This document shows, piece after piece, positions 8,858 to 19,348 of a stretch of 42,533 bases of DNA. A program made the position numbers and the translations under genes. How positions within the stretch are numbered: the first letter of the stretch is position 1; each line of letters begins with the position of its first letter. Origin of the DNA: Euzebyales bacterium (lineage in GTDB: Bacteria; Actinomycetota; Nitriliruptoria; Euzebyales; JAHELV01); the NCBI GenBank assembly GCA_035461305.1, contig DATHVN010000010.1:1-42533 (forward strand), written 5' to 3'. The notes below the pieces were generated by a model. That model saw only the letters and a list, made by a program, of their open reading frames with translations. It had not been told where the DNA came from and ran no database searches.

Positions 8858-8871
8858 CGGACCGAAGTCCG
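8858..8871. promoter_or_regulatory. TetR operator site 1
   Basis: CGGAC-CGAA-GTCCG is a 5-bp inverted repeat around a 4-base centre, directly upstream of the minus-strand TATTCT element that probably drives the yceI-like gene. It is nearly identical to site 2, whose centre is 27 bp away. Confidence 0.7.
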
Positions 8872-8883
8872 CTTAAACCAAGT

Positions 8884-8899
8884 ACGGACCGGAGTCCGT
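8884..8899. promoter_or_regulatory. TetR operator site 2
   Basis: ACGGAC-CGGA-GTCCGT is a perfect 6-bp inverted repeat, ending at the base before the proposed TTG start of the TetR gene. Binding here would block the regulator's own transcription or initiation. Two near-identical copies in one divergent gap is the strongest sign that these are functional operators. Confidence 0.72.
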
Positions 8900-9499
8900 T
8901 TGTCAACCGACCGGCACCTGCCGATCGCAGGCCAGCACCCACCGGAGCGCACCGACGCCGCGCGCAACCGCGTGCGGATCCTCGCGGCTGCGCGCGGACT
9001 CCTGCGCACGCACACGCCCTGCGACGTGTCGATCGACGAGATCGCGGCCGCCGCGGGGGTCGGCAAGGGCACGATCTACCGACGGTTCGGCGACCGCGGC
9101 CGGCTGATGCAGGCATTGCTGGATGAACGCGAGGAGGCTTTCCAGGCCGCGGTGTTGTCGGGCGATCCGCCGCTCGGGCCTGGCGCCGCCGCGGGCGAGC
9201 GGCTGGAGGCGTTCCTCTGCGCGCTCGTCGATCAGCTCGAGGAGGCCGGCGACCTGCTGGCCGAGGTCGAGACGGGCCAGCAGTGGTGGACCAGCCCGCC
9301 GCAGCGCTTCCGGCGGCTGCACGTCAGGGTGCTCCTCGCCGAGGCGCGGCCAGACCTCGATGCCGACCCCCTCGCCGAGACGCTGCTCGCCCCGCTGACC
9401 GCCGACACGTACCATCACCTGCGCAGGACCGCCGGTTACTCCACCGAGCGGGTCAAGGAGGCGACGCGCACGCTGACCGCCGGCCTGCTCCGCGCCTGA
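8900..9499 (+). CDS. TetR-family transcriptional regulator
   Basis: A 199-residue TetR protein. The N-terminal DNA-binding domain is clear: ARNRVRILAAARGLL, SIDEIAAAAGVGKGTIYRRF (helix-turn-helix, about 44-63) and the DRGRLMQALLDER linker. The C-terminal ligand-binding domain (about 80-199) does not point to a ligand. The TTG at 8900 gives a short N-terminal arm but overlaps the operator; a later start would remove part of helix 1, so TTG is kept with reservation. It probably represses itself and the divergent yceI-like gene through the two CGGAC-N4-GTCCG sites. Confidence 0.88.
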   Translation: MSTDRHLPIAGQHPPERTDAARNRVRILAAARGLLRTHTPCDVSIDEIAAAAGVGKGTIYRRFGDRGRLMQALLDEREEAFQAAVLSGDPPLGPGAAAGERLEAFLCALVDQLEEAGDLLAEVETGQQWWTSPPQRFRRLHVRVLLAEARPDLDADPLAETLLAPLTADTYHHLRRTAGYSTERVKEATRTLTAGLLRA

Positions 9500-9627
9500 T
9501 CGCTCGTACCAACGATTTCTGCTTCTTGTGAGCGGTGCCGACCGAGATGACGACGTCTCCGAAGTGACCATCTGGCCCGGGATGTCGCCGGGTTGCAGGC
9601 GTTCACGCACACCCGGATCCTTACGAC

Positions 9628-10083
9628 ATGGATCTCGTGCTGCACGACATCGCCTAACGCGGCGCCGACGCGACCGTGCTGATTGAGGAGGTGCAGCAGG
9701 AATACGTCGCGCGCTACGGAGGCCGTGACGAGACGCCCGTCGCCGACGATGAGTTCGCCCCACCGGGGGGTGCCTTCGTGGTGGTTCTCGTCGACGGCAC
9801 GCCGATCGGCTGCGGTGGTCTGCGCCGCCACGACGACGATGTCGTGGAGATCAAGCACAGGTACGTCCGCCGCGCGCACCGCCGGAACGGGCACGGTCGG
9901 CGGCTGCCCGACGCGCTCGAGGAGCGCGCCCGCGCTCTGGGCTACGCCCGTGTCATCCTCGAGACGGGCACGGCCCAACCCGAGGCGCTCGCCCTGTACG
10001 CCAGCGCCGGGTACACACCCATCGCGCCGTACAGCCACCATCGCTGCTCACCACGGTCACGCTGCTCCGCCAAGGACCTGTGA
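9628..10083 (+). pseudogene. GNAT N-acetyltransferase with in-frame nonsense codon
   Basis: Residues IGCGGLRRHDDDVVEIKHRYV, then RRAHRRNGHGRRL (acetyl-CoA binding motif A), ALGYARVILETGTAQPEA and LALYASAGYTPI identify a small GNAT acetyltransferase. ATG 9628 opens MDLVLHDIA, but a TAA at 9655-9657 interrupts the frame before RGADATVLIEEVQQEYVARYGG continues. The GTG at 9676 could restart without a ribosome site, losing the first strand. The end, SHHRCSPRSRCSAKDL, also looks weathered. The substrate is unknown. It is probably a pseudogene, unless the stop is a sequencing error. Confidence 0.7.
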
Positions 10084-10104
10084 CGGCGCCTCGCGTCGCT
10101 CCGA

Positions 10105-11353
10105 TCAGTCGCGTTCGGTCCCACCGCCCGCCCGAACGACCGCCTTCCGCAGCTCCTCGACGACGAGGACCGTCACCGCCACGGCGGCCGCCAGGCCCCA
10201 TTGGCCGGGCGTGAGCGCCGTCGTGTCGAAGATCGACTGCAGGAACGGCACGTGGACCGCGGCGACCTGCAGGACCACGACGCCGGCAAGCGCGTACAGC
10301 AGGCGGTGGTTGGCGAGGCTGTGCCGTCCCAGTGCCGTGGTCACGTCGTCGCGGGCGTTGAACGGTTGACCACCTGGTAGAGGACGAACGTCGTGAACGC
10401 CAGCGTGCCCGCGAGTACGCGGTCGCCGGTCGCGCCCAGGACGTTCGCCTGCACCCCTAGGGTCCCGACGGCCATGACCACACCAACGAACAGCAGCAGA
10501 CCGACCCGACCCGCGTCGAGGACCTGGGCGTCCGGATCGCGCGGTGGTCGTTCCATGACGTCGGGGTCCGGCGGGTCGACCCCCAGTGCGAGCGCCGGCG
10601 GCCTGTCCATGATCAGGTTGAGCGGCGAGCAGACACCGCTGCAGCAGCAGCTCGGCCGGGTGACGACCGACCTCGGTCGCCATGCCCCGTCTCGGTCACG
10701 ACCATCTCGGCATGACCGAGCGCGACCGTCGTGTTCATGAACAGGCGGTTGGAGCGCTCGGCGAGCGGGACGTCGGCTGCGACGGGGTCAATGGCCTTGT
10801 TGACCGCCGCGGACTCGCCCGTCAGCGCCGACTCCTCGACGGACACGCCGCGGGCAGCCACCAGCCGGCCGTCGGCGGGGACCCGGTCACCCGACCACAA
10901 CAGCACGACGTCGCCCGGTACGAGCTCCGACCGTCGACGTCCACCTCGTGGCCGCCGCGGCGCACGCGCGCGCGGAACAACAGCATCGACCGCAGCGCCG
11001 ACATCGACGACTGCGCCTGCCGCTCCTGGTCTAAGCCGATGCCGGCGGTGAGCAGCAGGAGCACGCCGATGACGATCCAGTCCTTGACGTCGCCGACCGG
11101 GCCGGCGACCACCGCGGCGCTCAGCAGGATCATCACGAGCGGGTCCGCGAACTGTTCCGCGAGCAGCGTCCACCAGGGCGTCTCCCTCGGACTCCTCGAT
11201 GACGTTCTCGCCGTGCTCCGCTCGGCGACGGTCGACGTCGTTGGGACCCGGTCCCTGGTCCGGGTCGACGTTCAGCCGCGCGCAGACGTCGTCGACGTCG
11301 AGCGCGTGCCACGGACCTGCGTCGCGGTGTCCGGTGGTGACCGTATCGCTCAT
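10105..11353 (-). pseudogene. Gutted cation-transporting P-type ATPase
   Basis: The N-terminal cation-ATPase domain (HALDVDDVCARLNVDP, RRRAEHGENVIEE), the first membrane helices (DWIVIGVLLLLTAGIGL), the actuator region (PGDVVLLWSGDRVPADGRLV, SVEESALTGESAAVNK) and NRLFMNTTVALGHAEMVV are readable only by switching frames. At about 10620-10690 the sequence jumps from ATEVGRH straight to LNLIMDRPPALALGVDPP, part of the C-terminal membrane domain. The phosphorylation (DKTGT) and nucleotide-binding domains, normally several hundred residues, are missing. The C-terminus (ARDDVTTALGRHSLANHRLL to VVRAGGGTERD) is again in another frame. Calcium-type transport is guessed from the C-terminal motif. It cannot be functional as read. 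Confidence 0.85.
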
Positions 11354-11460
11354 CTGGGCGTGTCTCTCTGCTGGGCACGACGAAGGATGCACCGCGCGCG
11401 CGAGGGCGGCGGCAGCCGCCCATCGTCGCGTACCGCGGACCGCCTGCTGGTCCGATGCCC

Positions 11461-11466
11461 TACGCT
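11461..11466 (+). promoter_or_regulatory. -10 element of a probable leaderless promoter (carboxylase operon)
   Basis: TACGCT fits TANNNT and lies 6 bases before ATG 11473, so transcription would start at or next to the start codon. No ribosome site precedes that ATG. No good -35 is visible. Confidence 0.5.
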
Positions 11467-11472
11467 GACGGC

Positions 11473-13085
<1,613 letters not shown>

Positions 13086-13089
<4 letters not shown>

Positions 13090-15068
13090 GCGGGACCGTG
13101 GCCTTCGAGGCTGTGCTGGTCGCCAACCGTGGCGAGATCGCGGTGCGGATCATCCGTACCCTCCGGCGCATGGGCATCGCCGCGGTCGCCGTGTTCAGCG
13201 ACGCCGACAGCGGCGCGCCACACGTCAGGATGGCTGACGTCGCCGTCCGCCTGGGCCCGGCGTCACCGGCCGAGAGCTACCTCCACGTCGACCGGGTGGT
13301 CGCCGCGGCGTGCTCGACCGGTGCCACCGCACTGCATCCGGGCTACGGGTTCCTGTCGGAGCAAGTGCGGCTGGCGCGCGCGTGCGCCGACGCCGGCGTG
13401 GTGTTCATCGGCCCGCCGGCGACGGCGATCGAGACCATGGCCGACAAGGCGCGCGCCAGGCAGGTGATGCGCGCCGCCGGCGTGCCCGTCGTGCCGGGGA
13501 CCGACGCCGGCGACCTCGACGACGACGCGCTGATCGCCGCTGCCGCCCGGATCGGGGCGCCGCTCATGGTCAAGCCCGTCGCGGGTGGCGGCGGCAAGGG
13601 CATGGCGGTGGTGTCCGACACGGCCGACCTGCGCGACGCGATACGCGCGGCACGGCGGCAGGCCGCCGCCGCGTTCGGCGACGACCGCGTCCTGCTCGAG
13701 CGGTTTGTCGAACGCCCCCGCCACATCGAGGTGCAGGTCCTCGCCGACGAGCACGGCACGACCCTGCACCTCGGCGAGCGTGAGTGCAGCCTGCAGCGCC
13801 GCCACCAGAAGATCGTCGAGGAGGCGCCATCGCCACTGCTCGACACCGACACGCGGGCGGCGATCGCGGCGAGCGCGGTCGCGGCGGCCGAGGCGTGCGG
13901 CTACCGCGGCGCCGGCACGGTCGAGTTCATCGTGTCCGCCGACCGGCCAGACGCGTTCTGGTTCCTCGAGATGAACACGCGCCTTCAGGTCGAGCACCCC
14001 GTGACCGAGGAGGTGTTCGGCCTCGACCTCGTGGAGTGGCAGGTCCGTGTCGCCGCCGGTGCCGCGCTGCGGTGGGCCCAGGACGATCTGACGCCGGACG
14101 GCCATGCCGTCGAGGCGCGCGTGTACGCGGAGGATCCGGACCGAGGGTTCCTGCCGACCGGCGGGACGGTGCTGGCGTACCGCGAGGCCGACGGCGAGGG
14201 TGTGCGGGTCGACAGCGGCATCGTGACGGGCACGCAGGTCCCAGGCGTGTACGACCCGCTGCTGGCGAAGGTCATCGCCCACGCACCGGATCGCCCGGCG
14301 GCCCTGCGCAGGCTCGACCGCGCCCTGGCCGAGACGACAGTGCTCGGCATGCAGACGACCACCGGCCTCCTGCGCCGCCTGCTCACGTTGGACGAGGTGC
14401 AGGCCGGTGCGCTGGACACCGGTCTCGTTGAACGCCACCTCGATGACCTGCGCGCCGGGCCACCTCCAGACGACGTGCTGGTCGCGGTCGCGATGGGACG
14501 GCTGGCCGCGCGTGCGGCGACCGCAGGAACTAGCACGTTCGACGCCGTCGGCGGATGGCGCATCGGCGAGCACGCCTGGACCACCCTCCGCGTGACGGGT
14601 GGTGAGCGCATCGCGACGGTGCGGGTGCGCGGGACGCCCGACGCCGCTGAGGTCCGCATCGACGGCGGCGATGCCGTCGCGGCCCGCGCCACACTGGACG
14701 GCGTGGACCTCGAGGTCGGCTGGGGCGGTCGTGGCTGCCGGTACGTGTTCGCCGAAACCGACAGCACCGCCTGGATCGGACGTGACGGCGACGCGTGGAT
14801 GCTGCGCGAGCAGGAGGCCCTGGCCGCGGCGCGCCGCTCTGCGACGCCCGGCGGTCCGGTCGTGGCGCCGATGCCCGGCACGGTGACGGCGGTGAACGTC
14901 ACCGACGGCGAGGCCGTCACTGCGGGCCAGACCCTGCTGGTGCTCGAGGCCATGAAGATGGAGCACCGCATCACCGCACCGACCGACGGCACGGTGCACG
15001 GCCTGTCGGTGCGCGCAGGCGACCAGGTCGAGATCGACCGCGATCTCCTGGTGGTGACGCCTTCCTGA
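13086..15068 (+). CDS. Acyl-CoA carboxylase alpha subunit (biotin carboxylase + BCCP)
   Basis: A 660-residue protein that carboxylates its own biotin using ATP and bicarbonate. Order: biotin carboxylase N-domain ([29 protein letters not shown]), ATP-grasp with the Gly-rich loop [11 protein letters not shown] and [32 protein letters not shown], a C-domain ([10 protein letters not shown]), a middle linker domain, and a C-terminal biotinyl domain with EAMKMEH (Lys624 carries biotin). The GTG start overlaps the beta-subunit stop (GTGA), so the two are translationally coupled. The length fits MCC alpha-type subunits. The linker domain (about 450-580) is the least conserved part and should set the partner. 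Confidence 0.93.
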
Positions 15069-15073
15069 CGCTC

Positions 15074-15149
15074 GTCGCGGTGGGAAGCGGACGTCGCGGT
15101 GGGAAGCGGACGTCGCGGTGGGGAGCGGACGTCGCGGTGGGGCGCGTCC
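15074..15149. repeat. 19-bp tandem repeat, four copies
   Basis: Copies start at 15074, 15093, 15112 and 15131 with the unit GTCGCGGTGGGAAGCGGAC; copy 3 has GGGGAG and copy 4 ends GGTGGGGCGCGTCC. The last copy shares TGGGGCGCGTCC with the repeats at 5111-5280. It lies just after the carboxylase operon, in a convergent gap. No gene is visible. Confidence 0.8.
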
Positions 15150-15217
15150 GTCGTGCCTGACCGAACAATGACCACCACCCCGAAGTTCAGCACCAGAGGT
15201 GGTCCAGCGAAGTTCGG

Positions 15218-15271
15218 GTGGTGCTCAGATACCGAGTGGTGGTCAGATACCGGGTGGTGGTCAGTTGGTGA
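15218..15271. repeat. 18-bp tandem repeat, three copies, entering the next gene
   Basis: Units 15218-15235, 15236-15253 and 15254-15271 follow GTGGTGGTCAGATACCGG with changes at the edges. The third copy overlaps the last three codons (ITN-stop) of the minus-strand haloperoxidase-like gene, so the repeat may have spread from its 3' end. A partial inverted copy (GACCACCACCCCGAAGTTC, 15169-15187) lies upstream, so a long imperfect hairpin with 15209-15225 is possible. Confidence 0.7.
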
Positions 15272-16847
15272 TCACCTGGACGCCGCTGCCGTCGAGGTAG
15301 GTCTGCGCGCGCTGCCATACCGCGTAGCCGATGGCCTTGCCGAAGGCGCGGCCGTGCTCGTCGCCTCCCTTGAAGTGGATGCCGCCCCAGCGGCGGGACC
15401 ATCCCGCTTCGTCAGCGGCGTCGGTGAGGGTGTTCCACGACAGCACAACGTCCTTGGCCGGCGTCCCCGCCGCGGTCGCAGTCCTCGGCTCGAACAGCGA
15501 ACTGCCGGCGGGGATGGTCACCTTCGCCCGGAAGGCGTCGCTGCCAGTGAATGCGGCGAGGACCATGTGGGCGGCTGCGCTGAACGTGCTGTGCCCCGAG
15601 ACGTACTCGGGGAAGGGTGGAGTGACGACGTGGGGGTCCTGGTACGGTCTCCACTGCTCGCCGGGGACCTTGCCATAGCCGTTGTACGGGCCGAGCCAGG
15701 AGGTCACCATCTGCCCGGCGAACTGCTCACGGATCGCCGTGATCGGCCGAGCGAAGTCGTACTTGTACTTCGCGTGCCACGCTCCGACGCCGGCGTCCAT
15801 GACGGCGTTGCCGAGCGCGAAGAACAGCTTGACGTCGTCGTCGAGCGAGTGACCCCGCTTGCGTGACACCGCCTGCGCGAGCACCGCCCAGTGGCCGGGT
15901 GGGAACTCGGACTCCGGGCCGTCCGCCCAGTACTCGGCCTTGACCTTCTGCGTGTCGGTGAGGTTGGCCGTGTCCGTCAGCGCCAACGCCGTGTCGCCCT
16001 CGGGATCCGCCGGGCTCGGCGGATAGAACAGCGTGGAAGCGGGGTCGTCGAGGCTCATGGGCTGGCCGGGCGCGCCCGGGTCTCCGAGCGCGAAGCCGTC
16101 GATCTCACCCCACTGCGGCGTCAACGGGCGCTGGACGTTGCCTGCGCACGACGTCGCATCGGGAGCAGGAAGCGGTACGCACAGTGGCTGCCACAGCCAC
16201 GGATCGACGACGCTGTCCCATCCGTTGGCGGGAGTGTAGCCGGTGGTGTCGGTATAGCCATTCGACTGGTTCGACCCGTCGCTGTGGCGGTAGTCCAGCA
16301 CCCCGGCGGCCGCCGCGCGCCCGTCGGCGGCTGGGCCCGTGTCGGCGCCGACCGTGTAGCCGAGCTCCGTCATCTGCGCCACGAAGTCCGCTTCCGCGGC
16401 CGGGAACAGGTCGACGAGCACGGTGTGCGCAGCATGGCTGACCGCCTCCTGCTTGTTGGCGAGGGTGCGCTCCGCCGTTTCACGGCGCCCGAGCCGGGAG
16501 TGCACGCCAACGGCCGTCGCGTCGTACGGCGCCCACGCGTCGAACATCGCGGTGTGCAGCACGCCGATGGCCCGCGACGTGATCGTCGGTCCGGTCGCTC
16601 CGGGGTTGGCCCGGATGGTCTGCAGCAGTTCCTCGTCCCACTTGAGGACGGCGTTGTCGGAGTCACTGGGCGCCAGGCCGTTGACCGGCCAGCGCGGTCC
16701 CGGAAGGTCGCTGTCGTTCGGACCCGACGAACCACCGTCTCCGCTTCCACCGCCGCCCTTGCCGCCGGGCGCGGCCGCTGCCGGCAGCGCGACAGCCGAT
16801 GCGGCCACTGCCAGACTCAGCAACAGGGCAAGTGCCAACTTCTTCAT
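15261..16847 (-). CDS. Secreted vanadium-dependent haloperoxidase-like (PAP2-type) protein
   Basis: A 528-residue protein with a Sec signal (MKKLALALLLSLAVAASAVA, cleaved near AAAAPGG) and a Gly/Ser-rich linker. The vanadate/phosphate site of the VHPO/PAP2 superfamily is complete: K-x6-R-P (Lys360, Arg367, Pro368 in KYKYDFARP), S-G-H (417-419 in EYVSGHSTFS) and R-x5-H (Arg485, His491 in SRRWGGIHF). Members oxidise halides with H2O2 or act as acid phosphatases. Length and the DAWAPYDATAVGV and FPEYVSGH segments favour the bacterial VHPO-like group. ATG 16847 is preferred because it starts the signal peptide and follows GGGGAAGG. The activity cannot be settled by sequence. It lies beside, but is not coupled to, the lasso operon. 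Confidence 0.85.
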   Translation of the reverse strand: MKKLALALLLSLAVAASAVALPAAAAPGGKGGGGSGDGGSSGPNDSDLPGPRWPVNGLAPSDSDNAVLKWDEELLQTIRANPGATGPTITSRAIGVLHTAMFDAWAPYDATAVGVHSRLGRRETAERTLANKQEAVSHAAHTVLVDLFPAAEADFVAQMTELGYTVGADTGPAADGRAAAAGVLDYRHSDGSNQSNGYTDTTGYTPANGWDSVVDPWLWQPLCVPLPAPDATSCAGNVQRPLTPQWGEIDGFALGDPGAPGQPMSLDDPASTLFYPPSPADPEGDTALALTDTANLTDTQKVKAEYWADGPESEFPPGHWAVLAQAVSRKRGHSLDDDVKLFFALGNAVMDAGVGAWHAKYKYDFARPITAIREQFAGQMVTSWLGPYNGYGKVPGEQWRPYQDPHVVTPPFPEYVSGHSTFSAAAHMVLAAFTGSDAFRAKVTIPAGSSLFEPRTATAAGTPAKDVVLSWNTLTDAADEAGWSRRWGGIHFKGGDEHGRAFGKAIGYAVWQRAQTYLDGSGVQVITN

Positions 16848-17095
16848 GGCGTCCAGCCTTCCCCGACGGCCCTTGCCGCCGCATGGATGCCCCCGCAACG
16901 GAGGCTGGAGTGGTTGTGGTCGCGCGCTCGGGGATCAGGCGGCCCACAGATGCGGATCGACGTCGTCCCCGCCTGCCGATCCCTGACGCCCCCCGTCAGC
17001 ACCCGTGATGGTGCGCAGTGCGCGCACAGTAGCCGCGTCGGTCCACCCACACAACCCTGGACGCCCGCACGTTCAGCAGCTGTCAGGTTCACGTG

Positions 17096-18898
17096 TCATC
17101 CAACGTACAGCTGCGTCTCGGCCAGGCGGCGGTACAGGTCGTCGGACTCGACCAGCTCGTCGTGTGTACCGCTGGCACGCACCACTCCGTCCTCGAGCAC
17201 CAGGATCCGGTCGGCACAGGTCACCGTGGACAGGCGGTGGGCCGCCACCAGCACCGTCGTGGTCTGCGCGACCGCGGTGATCGCGTCGCGCATCGCGACC
17301 TCGTTCACGGCGTCGAGCTGTGAGGTCGCTTCGTCGAGCAGCAGGATGCGGGGGTGGCGCAGCAGTGCCCGTGCGATTGCGATCCGCTGCTTCTCACCAC
17401 CTGACAGCGTGACGCCGTGATGGCCCAACGGTGTGTCGAGCCCGTCGGGCATGCGGCCGAGCAGGGTGTGGAGGCGGGTCACTTCGAGCGCGGCGTGGAT
17501 CTCGCCGTCGTCCGCGTCGGGTGCGGCTAGCCGCAGGTTGCTGCGCAGGGTGCCCTCGAGGATCGGCGCGTCCTGCCCGACGTAGCCGATCGTGGAACGC
17601 AGTTGCGGCAACGTCCACTCGCGGATGTCCTGCCCGTCGATGAGGACGGCACCGAACGTCGGCTCGTAGAAGCGCTCGAGCAGCGCGAACACGGTCGTCT
17701 TGCCGGTGCCGGACGGTCCGACGAGCGCGGTGACGCCACCGCGGGGCACCGAGAAGCTCAGGCCGCGATGGACCCACGACCGATCCTCCGCGTACCGGTA
17801 GTTGAACCACACCTGATCGAAGGTGATCGCCGCCGGGTCGGCGGCGTCATCGACCGATGGGAGGGCGACGTCGTCGTCCTCGTCGTCCTCGACGGGCAGC
17901 TCATCCACTTCGCGCATCCGCGCGACGGCGCCCAGCCCGGCCTGCAACTGGGACACGCCGTTGGTGATCGCGTTGACCGGCTCGGCGAGCAGGAACAGGT
18001 AGAGCAGGAACGCGATCAGGGACGAGACGGACAGCGCACCCGTCGTCACCCGCACGCCCCCGATACCGAGCACGGCCAGGAACGACAGCTGCACCGCAAG
18101 GCCGGCGGACACCTCCATCAGAGCCGTCCACTTGGCAACCTCGACGCCGCGACGCCACGCCCGGGTGACCGCCTCGTCCAGCGACGCTTCCTCGCGCCGC
18201 TCGGCGTTGCTGGCCTTGACGGTCCGGAGTGCTGCGAGCGACCGTTCCAGCACCGAGCCCATGCCCCCGACGGCTTCCTGCGACCGCGTCGACGCTCCTC
18301 GGATGCGCGGCACGACGACCAGCAGCGCGACCGCGTTGACTGCCAGCACGGCGACGGTCACGCCGAGCAGGACCAGGTCGAGGGTCGCCATGAGCACCAC
18401 GGCGACGACCATCAGCAGTACGCCGTTCAGCGAGTGAACCAACCCGTAGGTCGTGACGCTCCTGAGCAACGTCGTGTCGGACATCACACGGGACAGCAGA
18501 TCGCCAGGCTTGAGGTCGTCGAGCGCCCCGACCTGCAAGCGGAGCATCCGCCCGATCATCCGCTGGCGGGCGGACAGCACCACGCTCTCGGCCGTGCGTC
18601 CGAGCAGGTACATGCCGACCGCCGTGAGCACGGCGCCGCCCAGCATGAGCAACGTCAGCACGGCGACCGGACCGGCCAACGGGCGCTGCTCCCCGAGTGA
18701 GTCGATGACGAGCTTCGCGACCATCGGCTCGGCCAGGGCGGCCAACCCACCGAGCAGGCTGACGGCCCCGCCGGCGATCAGCGTCCGCAGGTGCGGGCGG
18801 ACCTGGCCGAGCAGCAGACGCCAGGCGCCCCGGTGGGTGAGCGGCGCGGATGCTGGTTCGGCGCCGGCGCTCGGCACGCTGTCCGTCGCTGTCGCCAT
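17096..18898 (-). CDS. Lasso cluster ABC exporter (permease-ATPase fusion), D protein
   Basis: A 600-residue half-transporter of the type I exporter class. The N-terminal part (about 25-320) has six predicted membrane helices, starting at LRTLIAGGAVSLLGGLAAL. The nucleotide-binding domain has Walker A GPSGTGKTT (Lys400), LSGGEKQR (498-505), Walker B RILLLDEATSQLD and the H-loop AAHRLST. It would work as a homodimer in the membrane. It starts 2 bases after the B2 stop (TAG-CC-ATG) and is last in the lasso operon, so its likely job is export of the mature lasso peptide, giving secretion and self-protection. No N-terminal C39 peptidase domain is present, consistent with B2 doing leader cleavage. 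Confidence 0.9.
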   Translation of the reverse strand: MATATDSVPSAGAEPASAPLTHRGAWRLLLGQVRPHLRTLIAGGAVSLLGGLAALAEPMVAKLVIDSLGEQRPLAGPVAVLTLLMLGGAVLTAVGMYLLGRTAESVVLSARQRMIGRMLRLQVGALDDLKPGDLLSRVMSDTTLLRSVTTYGLVHSLNGVLLMVVAVVLMATLDLVLLGVTVAVLAVNAVALLVVVPRIRGASTRSQEAVGGMGSVLERSLAALRTVKASNAERREEASLDEAVTRAWRRGVEVAKWTALMEVSAGLAVQLSFLAVLGIGGVRVTTGALSVSSLIAFLLYLFLLAEPVNAITNGVSQLQAGLGAVARMREVDELPVEDDEDDDVALPSVDDAADPAAITFDQVWFNYRYAEDRSWVHRGLSFSVPRGGVTALVGPSGTGKTTVFALLERFYEPTFGAVLIDGQDIREWTLPQLRSTIGYVGQDAPILEGTLRSNLRLAAPDADDGEIHAALEVTRLHTLLGRMPDGLDTPLGHHGVTLSGGEKQRIAIARALLRHPRILLLDEATSQLDAVNEVAMRDAITAVAQTTTVLVAAHRLSTVTCADRILVLEDGVVRASGTHDELVESDDLYRRLAETQLYVG

Positions 18899-18900
18899 GG

Positions 18901-19317
18901 CTACGGCTCCGTGAACAGGGTGCGGAAGTAGTCCGGAGGGTACGGCTCGTCGACCGGCCTGCCGTCGACCTCGACCCATGCATGCGCACCGAACGGGGGG
19001 ACGCGTCGCGCGCCCACGCACCACGTGACCCCGTGCCCCGCCGCGCGGCACAGCAGCACGACCGCCAGCGAGCGCGGGACGCAGCCCTCACGCGCGGCGC
19101 AGGTCAGACTCACCGCCACCACGTCGTCGCGGGCCGCCTTCGCCTGCTCGTACGACGCCGGCGTCGCGCCCACGGCAAGGCGGCGCAGGACCGCGCGGGT
19201 GCGGGCGGGTGACCGCGTGGCCAGCAGCCTGGCGGCTGCGACCGCCGTCACCGCACGCAGCCGCCGCACGGGCGGCACCGACCGCGGGCGGTGGGCGACG
19301 ACCTCGGGGGTGCTCAC
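18901..19317 (-). CDS. Lasso peptide leader protease B2
   Basis: A 138-residue transglutaminase-like cysteine protease (lasso_B2 family) that removes the leader from the precursor so the new N-terminal amine can be cyclised. The catalytic cysteine is in EGCVPRSLAVVLLCRAAGHG (Cys79), His112 in GAHAWVEVDGRP and a nearby Asp (about 118), the expected Cys-His-Asp order. The length is that of a stand-alone B2 without the RRE part, which here is the separate B1 gene, as is usual in Actinobacteria. The GTG start lies 31 bases after B1. The 3' end is 2 bases from the exporter gene. Confidence 0.92.
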   Translation of the reverse strand: MSTPEVVAHRPRSVPPVRRLRAVTAVAAARLLATRSPARTRAVLRRLAVGATPASYEQAKAARDDVVAVSLTCAAREGCVPRSLAVVLLCRAAGHGVTWCVGARRVPPFGAHAWVEVDGRPVDEPYPPDYFRTLFTEP

Positions 19318-19348
19318 CGGGTCACGCCGCCGCGTCGCGCTGGCACTG

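Noticed and set aside
13263-14999. 578-codon open frame antisense to the biotin carboxylase subunit
   Set aside because: Low-sense composition, and it fully overlaps a gene with complete catalytic motifs.
15074-15149. Integration (att) or iteron origin
   Set aside because: No integrase, rep gene or tRNA nearby; repeats are directly contiguous in a convergent gap.
17096-18898. Exporter as a bacteriocin peptidase-transporter (C39)
   Set aside because: No N-terminal Cys/His peptidase domain; B2 supplies leader cleavage.
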